From the NCBI RefSeq assembly GCF_019711415.1, contig NZ_JAIGNJ010000003.1, forward strand, positions 248,001 through 312,000: a stretch of 64,000 nt of DNA. Direction: 5' to 3'. Below, piece after piece: positions 52,065-60,250 of this stretch (positions within the stretch are counted from its first letter, which is position 1; every line of letters starts with the position of its first letter). A program made the translations under genes and the position numbers. Source of the stretch: Qipengyuania vesicularis (GTDB lineage Bacteria > Pseudomonadota > Alphaproteobacteria > Sphingomonadales > Sphingomonadaceae). The notes beneath the pieces were generated by a model that was not told the DNA's origin, did no database searches, and was given only the letters and a program-made list of their open reading frames with translations.

Positions 52065-52184
52065 AGCGCGGCAGCCTGGCATCGGCGATGAATAAGTAAT
52101 TGTTCCGCTTCGCAAATATTCAGATGTAATAGTTGTTAAACTGTTTTCGCTATTGTCTGAGATGCGAACTGGTCGGAGGTCGAT

Positions 52185-52559
52185 ATGGACCAAAGAAAAT
52201 CGGAACGGCTTGATGTCGAAGGCACGATCCTGTGCCTCGTCGGCGGCCGCATTTCTGAGGACCGACTGGCCGATCTTTCACTCTCGGGATGCCGCCTGCT
52301 TGGGGTCGACCACAAGATTTCAGAGGGAACCGAGCTCGACCTGACGCTTCTTGCCGGTGTCACCGCCAAAGGCGTGGTCCGCTGGTCGCGCAATGGCAGC
52401 GTCGGTATCGAGTTCGGCGAGGAACTCAGCACGGCTACACTGCGGTATTTCACGCTGGACCGGTCCGGCCAGCTCGTCATCGACAACACGCTAGATACGT
52501 TCGGCCGCAAATTGCCGCCGCTGCAGAAACTCGATCCCGAGGACGAATTGCTGCCCTGA
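52185..52559 (+). CDS. PilZ domain protein, c-di-GMP effector type (124 aa)
   Basis: Second PilZ protein: QRKSERLDVEG (R-x-x-x-R) and DLSLSGCRLLG (D-x-S-x-x-G), then VRWSRNGSVGIEF and a C-terminal tail DNTLDTFGRKLPPLQKLDPEDELLP. ATG at 52185 follows GGAGG. Probably a paralog of the preceding PilZ gene though sequence identity is low. Confidence 0.87.
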   Translation: MDQRKSERLDVEGTILCLVGGRISEDRLADLSLSGCRLLGVDHKISEGTELDLTLLAGVTAKGVVRWSRNGSVGIEFGEELSTATLRYFTLDRSGQLVIDNTLDTFGRKLPPLQKLDPEDELLP

Positions 52560-52571
52560 GTAAGCTCAGCC

Positions 52572-54158
52572 TTAGGGAACCAGCAGCGTATCGCGCGCCA
52601 CCGGATCGGTTTCCGGATAGTCGAGGATGAAATGAAGCCCACGACTTTCGTGACGCTTCAACGCACTCTTCACGATCAGGTCGGCGCATTCGATCAGGTT
52701 TCTCAGTTCGATCAGGTCGGTGGTCACGCGGAAGTGGCCGTAGTAATCCTCCACCTCGCCGCGCAGCATGCGGATCCGGTGCGCGGCGCGCTCAAGTCGC
52801 TTGGTGGTGCGCACGATGCCGACGTAATTCCACATGAAGCGGCGAATCTCGGTCCAGTTCTGCTTGATGACGACCTCTTCATCGGAATCGGTCACACGGC
52901 TTTCGTCCCACGGAAGGATCGCGGGCGGATCGTCGAGCTTGTCCCAGCATTCGAGAATGTCCCTCGCCGCAGCCTCTCCGAAAACGAAGCATTCGAGCAG
53001 TGAATTGGACGCAAGGCGGTTGGCGCCGTGGAGGCCGCTTTCAGTCACCTCGCCCGCGGCCCATAGTCCCGGCAGGTCGGTCTTCGCATCGAGCCCGATC
53101 TTCACCCCGCCGCAGGTGTAATGCTGCGCCGGCACGACCGGGATCGGCCCCTTGGTCATGTCGATCCCGAGGCCCATCAGCTTCTCATGGATGGTTGGGA
53201 AATGCTGCTTCACGAATTCGGGTGGCTCGTGGCTGATGTCGAGATGGACATAGTCGAGGCCGTAGCGCTTGATCTGGTCGTCATTCGCACGCGCCACAAT
53301 ATCGCGCGGGGCAAGCTCCATCCGCTCGGCATCGTATTGCGCCATGTAGCGTTCGCCGGTGACGGGGTTGAACAAGCGCCCGCCTTCGCCGCGCACCGCC
53401 TCCGTGATGAGGAAGTTCTTGACCTCGAGATTGTAGAGGCAGGTTGGGTGGAACTGCATCATCTCCATGTTCGAGACTCGCGCGCCAGCACGCCAGGCCA
53501 TGGCGATCCCATCACCGGTTGCACCGCGAGGGGCGGTGGAGAAGAGATAGACGCGGCCCGCACCGCCCGCCGCGAGCACGGTGGCCCGCGCAACATGGCT
53601 CACCACCTTCCCGCTGTCTTCGTCCAGAGCGTAAGCGCCCCAGACCCTGCCTGAACCCGAATACTCTTCCTGGTTGCGACCCGTAATAAGGTCGATGCAG
53701 CTCTGGTGCGGCAGCAGGGTGATGTTCGGATTTTCTTCCGCCGCCTTGAGCAGCGCAGCCTGCACCGCCCATCCGGTCGCATCGTTCACATGGACGATCC
53801 GGCGATGCGAATGGCCGCCCTCCCGCGTGAGGTGGAGGTCACCTTCCTCACGGTTGAAGGGCACACCCAGTTCGCACAGCCGGTCGATCGCTTCCGGAGC
53901 ACGCTCGATGACGAATTCGACCGTCTCCAGATCGTTGAGCCCGCCGCCAGCCACCATCGTGTCGCGAATGTGATTCTCGAAAGTGTCGCCAGCATCTAGA
54001 ACAGCCGCGATCCCGCCCTGTGCCCAGGCAGTGGAGCCGCTCGTCAGCTTGCCCTTGGCGAGCACGAGCACCTTCTTGCTCTGCGCGAGTTCGAGCGCCG
54101 CGGTCAGCCCGGCGGCACCCGATCCGATGACGAGAACGTCGTAGGTCTGGTCAGTCAT
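52572..54158 (-). CDS. nadB: L-aspartate oxidase NadB
   Basis: First enzyme of de novo NAD synthesis: oxidises L-aspartate to iminoaspartate with FAD. 528 residues; N-terminal FAD loop VLVIGSGAAGLTAALELA, AWAQGGIAAVLDAGDTFENHIRDTMVAGGGL, REGGHSHRRIVHVNDATG, MMQFHPTCLYN, ITEAVRGEGGRLFN, HYTCGGVKIGLDAKTDLPGLWAAGEVTESGLHGANRLASNSLLE. Distinguished from succinate dehydrogenase SdhA by this layout. ATG at 54158. nadA and nadC are not adjacent. Confidence 0.95.
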   Translation of the reverse strand: MTDQTYDVLVIGSGAAGLTAALELAQSKKVLVLAKGKLTSGSTAWAQGGIAAVLDAGDTFENHIRDTMVAGGGLNDLETVEFVIERAPEAIDRLCELGVPFNREEGDLHLTREGGHSHRRIVHVNDATGWAVQAALLKAAEENPNITLLPHQSCIDLITGRNQEEYSGSGRVWGAYALDEDSGKVVSHVARATVLAAGGAGRVYLFSTAPRGATGDGIAMAWRAGARVSNMEMMQFHPTCLYNLEVKNFLITEAVRGEGGRLFNPVTGERYMAQYDAERMELAPRDIVARANDDQIKRYGLDYVHLDISHEPPEFVKQHFPTIHEKLMGLGIDMTKGPIPVVPAQHYTCGGVKIGLDAKTDLPGLWAAGEVTESGLHGANRLASNSLLECFVFGEAAARDILECWDKLDDPPAILPWDESRVTDSDEEVVIKQNWTEIRRFMWNYVGIVRTTKRLERAAHRIRMLRGEVEDYYGHFRVTTDLIELRNLIECADLIVKSALKRHESRGLHFILDYPETDPVARDTLLVP

Positions 54159-54291
54159 GCGGGCGTCATGGCGCGCCAAACGACACGCGGCAAGCGGAGA
54201 ACGATTCGCCGAAAACACGGTTAACGTGTAATAATCTCGGAAATAGGGACGCGAATCGACAGGGACTCGGGGCTTTGGAGGGTCGATAACA

Positions 54292-54480
54292 ATGAAAATG
54301 GGTCTGCTTGCTTGCGCCTTCGGGCGTCACTCGGTCGACTACGCGAACATGCGCAAGGCCGGTGGCTCGCACGTCTGTAAATGTCGCAATTGCAAGACAC
54401 CGATGGAAGAAGTCGAGCCGCATGTCTGGGACGTGCTGCGCGTGAAGGATGCAGGCCTAGGCCCGCGCCATTTCAGCTGA
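54292..54480 (+). CDS. Small zinc-ribbon-like protein (62 aa)
   Basis: Begins MKMGLLACAFGRHSVDYANM, followed by SHVCKCRNCKTPMEEVEPHVWDVLRVKDAGLG. Four cysteines lie in CAFGRH...CKCRNC, a likely metal-binding knuckle. A conserved short family of sphingomonads from memory, without assigned function. The region upstream is divergent with nadB. Confidence 0.7.
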   Translation: MKMGLLACAFGRHSVDYANMRKAGGSHVCKCRNCKTPMEEVEPHVWDVLRVKDAGLGPRHFS

Positions 54481-54503
54481 CTTCTTGACAGAGCCGGCGC
54501 GGC

Positions 54504-55442
54504 TCAGCCCGCGCCGGTCAACTGCACGAACACGTCTTCCAGATCTGCCTCGCGGGTGGTGACGTCGTCGATCCCGTAGCCATGTGACTGCACCAGCGCG
54601 AGGACCTGTCCCGCGCTCGCCTTGTCGCGGTCATAGGTAATGTCGAGGCGGCGCGTATCGACCACCTCGGCCTTGAGGAAGGCCTCCTCCATGATCGGTC
54701 CGCCAAGGTCCTTGTCGACGCTGACCGAGACGATCTTCTCGCGCGCCATGCCGACCAGTTCGCCGGTCGGCTTGTTGGCGATAAGTTCGCCATGGTTGAT
54801 GATCGCGATGCGGTCGCACAGCTGCTCCGCCTCTTCGAGGTAATGTGTGGTAAGCACCACGGTCACGCCCTCGCTGTTCAGCTCCTGCACCAGTTCCCAT
54901 AGCTGGCGGCGCAGCTCCACATCCACGCCCGCGGTCGGCTCGTCGAGCACGAGGATGGGCGGCGAGTGCACCATGGCCTTGGCGATCAGCAACCGCCGCT
55001 TCATCCCGCCTGAGAGCGTGCGGGCATAGGCATTGCGCTTGTCCGAAAGGTGGACGGCGGCAAGCAGTTCCTCGCTCCGGCGATCCCCCTTGCCGATGCC
55101 GTAGAAGCCGCCCTGGTTTTCCAGCACCTCGAAGGGCGTGAAGAAGGGATCGAAGACAATTTCTTGCGGCACGATGCCGATCGAGCGCTTGGCGTTGCGC
55201 GGCTGCTCGTCGATGTCGAAGCCCCAGATTTCGGCATTGCCCGAGGTCTTGCGCACGAGGCCTGCGAGGATGTTGATGATCGTCGACTTGCCCGCACCAT
55301 TGGGCCCGAGGAGGCCGAATACACCGCCCTGCGGCACATCGAAGCTAACGCCTTTGAGCGCCAGCTTGCCCTCGTCGCCCGGCCCGCTGGGGGCATAGCG
55401 TTTGACGAGATTGTCGATCCGGATCGCAGGAGGCGTGGTCAT
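54504..55442 (-). CDS. ABC transporter ATP-binding protein, exporter type (312 aa)
   Basis: Walker A GPNGAGKST, signature TLSGGMKRRLLIAKAM, Walker B LVLDEPTAGVD, switch TTHYLEEAEQLCD, then a ~85-residue C-terminal domain typical of CcmA/DrrA/YadG type ATPases (VSVSVDKDLGGP). These work with ABC-2 permeases, but no permease gene is adjacent here, so the partner is elsewhere. ATG at 55442 is preferred; a GTG 9 nt upstream is possible. Confidence 0.88.
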   Translation of the reverse strand: MTTPPAIRIDNLVKRYAPSGPGDEGKLALKGVSFDVPQGGVFGLLGPNGAGKSTIINILAGLVRKTSGNAEIWGFDIDEQPRNAKRSIGIVPQEIVFDPFFTPFEVLENQGGFYGIGKGDRRSEELLAAVHLSDKRNAYARTLSGGMKRRLLIAKAMVHSPPILVLDEPTAGVDVELRRQLWELVQELNSEGVTVVLTTHYLEEAEQLCDRIAIINHGELIANKPTGELVGMAREKIVSVSVDKDLGGPIMEEAFLKAEVVDTRRLDITYDRDKASAGQVLALVQSHGYGIDDVTTREADLEDVFVQLTGAG

Positions 55443-55496
55443 GCCGGTCACCTATCCTCTTGAGCGCCGTGGTCAAACCCATTATCGGCGTGCCCC

Positions 55497-55757
55497 ATGA
55501 GTCTGCCTCCTCCCGAAGTGTCCAAGGTCACCACTCCTCGCGTGTGGTGCGATGGCGCGACCGATATCCGCACCGGCAAGAACTATCGCGCCGCCGCGCT
55601 CGGCCACCCCAAGGTCTATCTGCAGATCGACGAGCATGGCTATGTCGATTGCGGCTATTGCGACCGGCGTTTCGTGCTGGAAGGCGGCCCTGCGGACGGC
55701 GTGGACCAGTCGACCCTGATGGATATTTCCGAAGGCGGCGATCCCGGTCATCGCTAA
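55497..55757 (+). CDS. Zinc-finger protein of the NDUFS6/complex I type (86 aa)
   Basis: VDCGYCDRRFVLEGG with upstream VWCDGATDIR matches the zinc-finger proteins related to mitochondrial complex I subunit NDUFS6 (zf-CHCC), found in alphaproteobacteria. Cysteines and a His complete the site (GHPKVYLQIDEHGY). Likely a complex I accessory protein. ATG at 55497. Confidence 0.85.
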   Translation: MSLPPPEVSKVTTPRVWCDGATDIRTGKNYRAAALGHPKVYLQIDEHGYVDCGYCDRRFVLEGGPADGVDQSTLMDISEGGDPGHR

Positions 55758-55771
55758 CTCCGCCCAGTATT

Positions 55772-55876
55772 TCGTCATCGCGAGCGGCGCAGCCGCGCGG
55801 CGATCCATCACGCATCGCCTGCTGAGGCACATGATCGATGGATTGCCGCGTCGCCTTAGGCTCCTCGCAATGACGA
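55772..55876. repeat. 105-bp imperfect palindromic intergenic repeat
   Basis: Two inverted arms of ~40 bp. The left begins TCGTCATCGCGAG and ends GATCCATC; the reverse complement of the right begins TCGTCATTGCGAG and ends CAATCCATCG. The GTCATTGCGAG...CAATCCATC pattern is a common alphaproteobacterial intergenic palindrome from memory (REP/MITE-like). It lies between the zinc finger and tldD genes. Confidence 0.75.
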
Positions 55877-55917
55877 GATAGGGTGACGTTGCCCCATTTC
55901 GTGCCTATCTCAGGCGC

Positions 55918-57345
55918 ATGACCGCACCGACCACCGATCCGCTTTCGCTCGTTTACGGCAACAATCTCTCGCCCGAAGAAGCGCAGTCGCTCACCCGCAA
56001 GCTGCTGACCCGCTGCGACGATGGCGAGCTCTACCTCCAGTTCATCGCCTCCGAAGCTTTCGGTTTCGACGACGGCCGATTGAAGACGGCCGACTATTCG
56101 CGCGACTCCGGTTTCGGCCTGCGCGGCGTTTCGGGCGAAACCACCGGCTTTGCCCATGCGAACGAGATCAGTGCTGCAGCGATCAGCCGCGCGGGCGAAA
56201 CGCTGAAGCTGCTCGATGCGACACAAAGCCCGCTCGCAGCACCTCCCGAGCGGACCAATCGCCATCTCTATACCGACGCTTGCCCGCTCGACCTCGTGCC
56301 CTTCGAGGAGAAGGTCGCGCTGCTGGAAAAGATCGATGCAGTGGCCCGCGCGAAAGATCCCCGCGTGGCGCAGGTTTCGGCCAGCCTCCTGGCCAATTGG
56401 AGCGTGGTCGAGATCGTCCGGCCCGATGGCTATACCGCGCGCGACATTCGCCCGCTTGTGCGTCTCAACATCCAGGTCGTCGCCGAACAGAACGGGCGGC
56501 GCGAGACCGGCTTTTTCGGCATGGGTGGCCGCTATCTCTACGACCGCCTGTTCGACGAGGGCGCCTGGATGCGGGCGATCGACGAGGCGGTGCGCCAGGC
56601 GCTGGTCAATCTCGACAGCGTGGCCGCACCCGCGGGCGAGCAGACCGTACTGCTGGGTCCCGGCTGGCCGGGCGTGCTGCTGCACGAGGCAGTCGGCCAC
56701 GGGCTGGAAGGCGATTTCAACCGCAAGGGCACGAGCGTCTTTTCGGGCCGGATCGGCGAACGCGTCGCCGCGCCCGGTGTCACCGTAGTGGACGATGGCA
56801 ACATGGCCGAACGCCGCGGCTCGCTCAGCATCGACGACGAAGGCACGCCGACGCGCGAGACGGTCCTCATCGAAGACGGTATCCTCAAGGGCTACATGCA
56901 GGATCGCCTCAATGCCCGCCTCATGGGTGTCGAGCCGACCGGCAATGGTCGGCGCGAAAGCTACCAGCACGCCCCCATGCCGCGCATGACCAACACCTTC
57001 ATGCGCAGCGGCGAGGACGATCCCGAGGAACTGCTGAGCCGCATGGACGACGGCATCTACGCCACCAGCTTCGGCGGCGGACAGGTCGACATCACCAGCG
57101 GCAAGTTCGTCTTCGCCTGTACCGAGGCCTATAAGGTCGAGAAGGGCAAGATCGTGCATCCCATTAAGGGCGCGACGCTGATCGGGGATGGCCCGAGCGT
57201 GCTCACAAGGGTGAAGGGTATCGGCAACGACATGGCGCTGGACGAGGGCGTCGGCATTTGCGGCAAGGGCGGCCAAAGCGTGCCCGCCGGCGTGGGCCAG
57301 CCAACCCTTCTGATCGACGGGATCACGGTCGGCGGCACGGGCTAA
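55918..57345 (+). CDS. tldD: Metalloprotease TldD
   Basis: 475 residues, TldD of the TldD/TldE heterodimer that processes microcin B17 and degrades unfolded peptides. The HExxxH zinc site is HEAVGHGLEGDF at residues 256-267; other blocks are SGFGLRGVSGETTGFAHANE, LFDEGAWMRAIDEAVRQAL, GVTVVDDGNMAERRGSLSIDDEGTPTRETVLIEDGILKGYM and IYATSFGGGQVDITSGKFVFACTEAYKVE. TldE (PmbA) is not in this window. Confidence 0.95.
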   Translation: MTAPTTDPLSLVYGNNLSPEEAQSLTRKLLTRCDDGELYLQFIASEAFGFDDGRLKTADYSRDSGFGLRGVSGETTGFAHANEISAAAISRAGETLKLLDATQSPLAAPPERTNRHLYTDACPLDLVPFEEKVALLEKIDAVARAKDPRVAQVSASLLANWSVVEIVRPDGYTARDIRPLVRLNIQVVAEQNGRRETGFFGMGGRYLYDRLFDEGAWMRAIDEAVRQALVNLDSVAAPAGEQTVLLGPGWPGVLLHEAVGHGLEGDFNRKGTSVFSGRIGERVAAPGVTVVDDGNMAERRGSLSIDDEGTPTRETVLIEDGILKGYMQDRLNARLMGVEPTGNGRRESYQHAPMPRMTNTFMRSGEDDPEELLSRMDDGIYATSFGGGQVDITSGKFVFACTEAYKVEKGKIVHPIKGATLIGDGPSVLTRVKGIGNDMALDEGVGICGKGGQSVPAGVGQPTLLIDGITVGGTG

Positions 57346-57349
57346 GAAC

Positions 57350-57847
57350 GTGTTTCCAAGCGGACCGGTCGGACCTCTCCTGAGGTGGCCCGCACGAAAG
57401 CAGTGGCGCAACTGCAAGTGGATCGCCGCCCTAGGAGCTGTCGGCATTTCGGTTGTTGTCTGGCAGAGCCGGATCGTCGGCTTCGATCCTGAAGCCATAG
57501 ACGTGACAGAGTTGACAATCCTCGCCACAATATTTGTCGTCCCGGCACTCGGCGAAGAGCTTCTCTTCAGATGGGCGCTCTTTCCGCGCCAGGGTGTCAG
57601 GCACCGCTGGCTGCTCGTAACGCTTTCAGTCGCGCTGTTCGTGTTGTGGCACCCGCTCCAAGCATGGACCGGTCTTGGCCCGGTATGGAGCGAGCTGTTC
57701 CTCCACCCCGCCTTCCTCGCATGCGTCGCTATCTTGGGAGTCACGCTGGCAGCGCTCAGGGATGCGAGCAGTTCCCTATGGCCTCCGATCTTTTTTCACT
57801 GGGCAGTAGTAGCGGCATGGAAGCTGCTGTTCGGCGGCCCATTCTGA
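57350..57847 (+). CDS. CPBP family intramembrane metalloprotease (165 aa)
   Basis: Four helices with the three CPBP/Abi motifs: ALGEELLFRWALF (EExxxR), LFVLWHPLQAW (FxxxH) and IFFHWAVVAAW (HxxxB-type third motif). Shorter than most family members (200-280 aa), lacking extra N-terminal helices. In eukaryotes the family processes prenylated CAAX proteins; bacterial roles include self-immunity. Starts 4 nt after tldD, so likely in one transcript with it. Confidence 0.83.
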   Translation: MFPSGPVGPLLRWPARKQWRNCKWIAALGAVGISVVVWQSRIVGFDPEAIDVTELTILATIFVVPALGEELLFRWALFPRQGVRHRWLLVTLSVALFVLWHPLQAWTGLGPVWSELFLHPAFLACVAILGVTLAALRDASSSLWPPIFFHWAVVAAWKLLFGGPF

Positions 57848-57883
57848 GCGTCAGCGTGCATTCAGATCGTGTTTGATATATAT

Positions 57884-57900
57884 TCTCCTTCAATAGGAGA
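57884..57900 (+). promoter_or_regulatory. Hairpin that sequesters the ribosome binding site
   Basis: TCTCCT-TCAAT-AGGAGA, a perfect 6-bp stem whose 3' arm is the Shine-Dalgarno sequence (AGGAGA), 6 nt before the ATG at 57907. AT-rich DNA (TTTGATATATATT) lies upstream. Could be a thermosensor-like or protein-controlled switch. Confidence 0.55.
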
Positions 57901-57906
57901 CTCGCC

Positions 57907-58320
57907 ATGATCAAACGCATTGCCTTGTCGGCCGCTGCTATCGGCCTCCTCGCCGCCCCTGCCGTGCAGGCCGACGAGACCACCGAGATGACCAAGGGCG
58001 AGAAAAAGCTGGCCAAGATGCTCGAGGGGCGCGTGGCGGGCGAGCCGGAAAGCTGCATTACAACCTTCGGGTCGCGCGCGATCACGCGGATCGAAGATAC
58101 AGCGCTGGTTTACAAGAGCGGCGACACGCTCTGGGTGAATTACACCAAGACGCCAGATGCGATCGACGATGACGACTACATGCTGATCCGGCGCTTCAGC
58201 GGCTCGCAATTGTGCAAGACCGACCAGATCGAGTTGCGCGACCGCTTCGGCAACTTCTTCAGCGGTGTGATCTTCCTCGACGATTTCGTGCCCTATCGCC
58301 TTGCAGAGGCCGAAGGCTGA
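57907..58320 (+). CDS. Exported protein of unknown function (137 aa)
   Basis: Signal peptide IKRIALSAAAIGLLAAPAVQADE, then KLAKMLEGRVAGEPESCITTFGSRAITRIEDTALVYKSGDTLWVNYTK, and FSGSQLCKTDQIELRDRFGNFFSGVIFLDDFVPY. This pattern (GRVAGEPxSCI, LC, LDDFVPY) recurs in a sphingomonad family of small periplasmic proteins. The two Cys (ESCI, QLCK) may form a disulfide. Its ribosome site is buried in a hairpin. Confidence 0.78.
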   Translation: MIKRIALSAAAIGLLAAPAVQADETTEMTKGEKKLAKMLEGRVAGEPESCITTFGSRAITRIEDTALVYKSGDTLWVNYTKTPDAIDDDDYMLIRRFSGSQLCKTDQIELRDRFGNFFSGVIFLDDFVPYRLAEAEG

Positions 58321-58330
58321 CCGACACAAG

Positions 58331-58882
58331 GTGAGCGCCGCAACACGCCCATGTGCGCGGGAAATCCTGCGCACATGGTTCCATGAACTCGACAGCAGCG
58401 ACTGGTACGGTGGCGGCGAAGCCGTCGACAAGCTGCTGCGCGATCGATACGCGGCGCTCCTCCCCATGCTCGGCCAGCGCCCGGCCAGCGATTTCCTCGG
58501 CGATCGCAAGACAGCCCTCGCGGCCATACTCCTGTTCGACCAGTTCACTCGCAATATCCATCGCGGCAGCGCGCGAACCTTCGCCTACGACCCGCTCGCG
58601 CGGGCGATCACCCGTGGCGTGATCGGCAGGCTATGGCTGCCCTTGTACGACCGGCGCGAGCGTCAGTTCGCCCTGATGCCGCTGATGCATAGCGAAAAAG
58701 TCGGCGATCAGCGGCTCTCACTCGACCTATTCGCCGAACACGCTCCGGACGCCCTCTCCTTCGCCCGGTCGCATTGGCGGATGGTAGCCCGTTTCGGCCG
58801 CTTTCCTCATCGTAACCGTCTGCTTGGCCGCACAACGACCGACGCCGAACAACGCGCGATCGATGCCGGTTTCAGCTGGTGA
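58331..58882 (+). CDS. DUF924 family protein (183 aa)
   Basis: Helical protein with AREILRTWFHELDSSDWYGGGEAVDKLLRDRY, ALAAILLFDQFTRNIHRGSARTFAYDPLA, FALMPLMHSEKVGDQRLSLDLF and FGRFPHRNRLLGRTTT, the DUF924 signature (LDQFxRN, PLMHSE, FPHRN). Function unknown; TPR-like. GTG at 58331 fits the family start. Confidence 0.9.
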   Translation: MSAATRPCAREILRTWFHELDSSDWYGGGEAVDKLLRDRYAALLPMLGQRPASDFLGDRKTALAAILLFDQFTRNIHRGSARTFAYDPLARAITRGVIGRLWLPLYDRRERQFALMPLMHSEKVGDQRLSLDLFAEHAPDALSFARSHWRMVARFGRFPHRNRLLGRTTTDAEQRAIDAGFSW

Positions 58883-59522
58883 TGGCAGGATAGGCCTCGC
58901 AAAGCTGCGAGACGGGACAAGTATCGCATCTCGGGCCGCGCGAGATGCACACGCGCTTGCCGAACTGGATAAGCCAGAAATGGCCATCGGCGAGCGCCCA
59001 TTCCGGTGAGCGTTCCTCCAGCTGCTGCGCGGTCCTGTCCGCGGTCTTGGCATCGGTCAGCCCGATCCGGTTGCAGACGCGGTGGACATGCGTATCGACC
59101 GCAATCACATCCTTCCCGAAGGTGAAGCTCAGGACGATATCGGCGCATTTGCGGCCTATCCCGGGCAGCCTCATCAGCCCCTCGCGGGTATCGGGCACCA
59201 CGCCGTCATGCTCCGCCAGCAGCGCCTCGCAAAACCGGCGGATGGACCGCGTCTTGATATTGTAAAGGCCGCAGGGCTTGATCGCAGCAGCGATATCCCG
59301 GTCGACGAGCGCCAGCATGTCTTCGGGCGTCGTGGCGAGCGCGAAGAGGGCACGCGCGGCTTTCGCGGTGTTGCGATCGAGCGATTGCGCGGAGAGCATG
59401 CAGGAGATGCACGACCGGAACGCGTCGGGCTGGCCTTTCGGCCCCTTCGCATCCGACGTGCGGCCCGGCATTGCGCGCGAGAGGATACGGAAGACGTCTT
59501 CGACCTGGTGCTCGTCAAGCAT
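58872..59522 (-). CDS. nth: Endonuclease III family DNA glycosylase (216 aa)
   Basis: HhH-GPD protein with LPGIGRKCADIVLSF (catalytic Lys), VIAVDTHVHRVCNRIGLT (catalytic Asp) and a [4Fe-4S] loop C-x6-C-x2-C-x5-C (CISRGPRCDTCPVSQLC). These mark Nth, which cuts oxidised pyrimidines and AP sites. ATG at 59522. It overlaps DUF924 tail to tail by 11 nt; a second, more divergent family member starts 6 nt upstream on the same strand. Confidence 0.88.
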   Translation of the reverse strand: MLDEHQVEDVFRILSRAMPGRTSDAKGPKGQPDAFRSCISCMLSAQSLDRNTAKAARALFALATTPEDMLALVDRDIAAAIKPCGLYNIKTRSIRRFCEALLAEHDGVVPDTREGLMRLPGIGRKCADIVLSFTFGKDVIAVDTHVHRVCNRIGLTDAKTADRTAQQLEERSPEWALADGHFWLIQFGKRVCISRGPRCDTCPVSQLCEAYPAITS

Positions 59523-59528
59523 GGCGGG

Positions 59529-60242
59529 TCAGCGCTTGCCGACGCGCTCGGTTCCGGTCTTGCACAGCGAGAGTGCCAAGCACTCCACACAAGCGGGCGC
59601 GGCAGGCCGGCAGGAAGTCTGGCCCAGTTTTTTCATCAGCAGGTGGTGCTCGTCGAAGTCCGCCCCGCCCCATTCCTCGGGCATGACCGGCATGATCGCT
59701 TCGAAGGCGCGGTCGGTGCTGGCCTTGGACGGAACCAGACCCATTCGCTGGAGTATCCGCGTGTGATGCCCGTCCAGCACGATGGCGCGGCGATCGAGAG
59801 TGCTCGCATTCATCACCCCGGCGGCAATCTTGCGTCCTATCCCGGGCAATTGCTCGAGCCAGCGCATGGCCTCGAGCGTCTCCATCCCTGCAAGGTGAGA
59901 AAGGTCCACCGAACCACGACGCTCGACCAGCGCGGTGAGGCTGGATTTAAGGCGCTCGGCAGCGATGTTTGGATAGGTCTGCGTCGCGAGTTCGGCCTGC
60001 AATTCCGTCAGCGGCGCCTCCGCCACCGCTTCCCACGATCCATAGCGTCTCAGCAACCGGTCGGTAGCGGCATTGGATACTTCGGACCTGGTCCGGGCCC
60101 CGATCACACCCTGGACCAACACCCATTCCGGCCGCCGCCATTCCGCCGCCGCCCGCTCGATCCGTCCGAAACGCTGGACGAGCAGGGCCTGTAGCCGCCG
60201 CAGCGTCTCAGAGCGCGGATCAGGGCCGAGGGGAAGCTGCAT
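59529..60242 (-). CDS. Second endonuclease III family protein, divergent (237 aa)
   Basis: Also HhH-GPD: QLPGIGRKIAAGVMNASTLDRRAIVLDGHHTRILQRMGL keeps the Lys and Asp positions, and CRPAAPACVECLALSLC keeps the Fe-S cysteine spacing. The N-terminal half (LVQGVIGARTRSEVSNAATDRLLRRYGSWEAVAEAPLTELQAEL) is typical. Different recognition residues suggest another lesion specificity (e.g. thymine glycol/uracil-like/AP). It precedes nth by 6 nt, so the two paralogs form a tandem operon. Confidence 0.8.
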   Translation of the reverse strand: MQLPLGPDPRSETLRRLQALLVQRFGRIERAAAEWRRPEWVLVQGVIGARTRSEVSNAATDRLLRRYGSWEAVAEAPLTELQAELATQTYPNIAAERLKSSLTALVERRGSVDLSHLAGMETLEAMRWLEQLPGIGRKIAAGVMNASTLDRRAIVLDGHHTRILQRMGLVPSKASTDRAFEAIMPVMPEEWGGADFDEHHLLMKKLGQTSCRPAAPACVECLALSLCKTGTERVGKR

Positions 60243-60250
60243 GCGGAAAG

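Noticed and set aside
55528-57744. 738-codon minus-strand frame antisense to tldD
   Set aside because: Same reason: mirror of tldD codon use with no family features.
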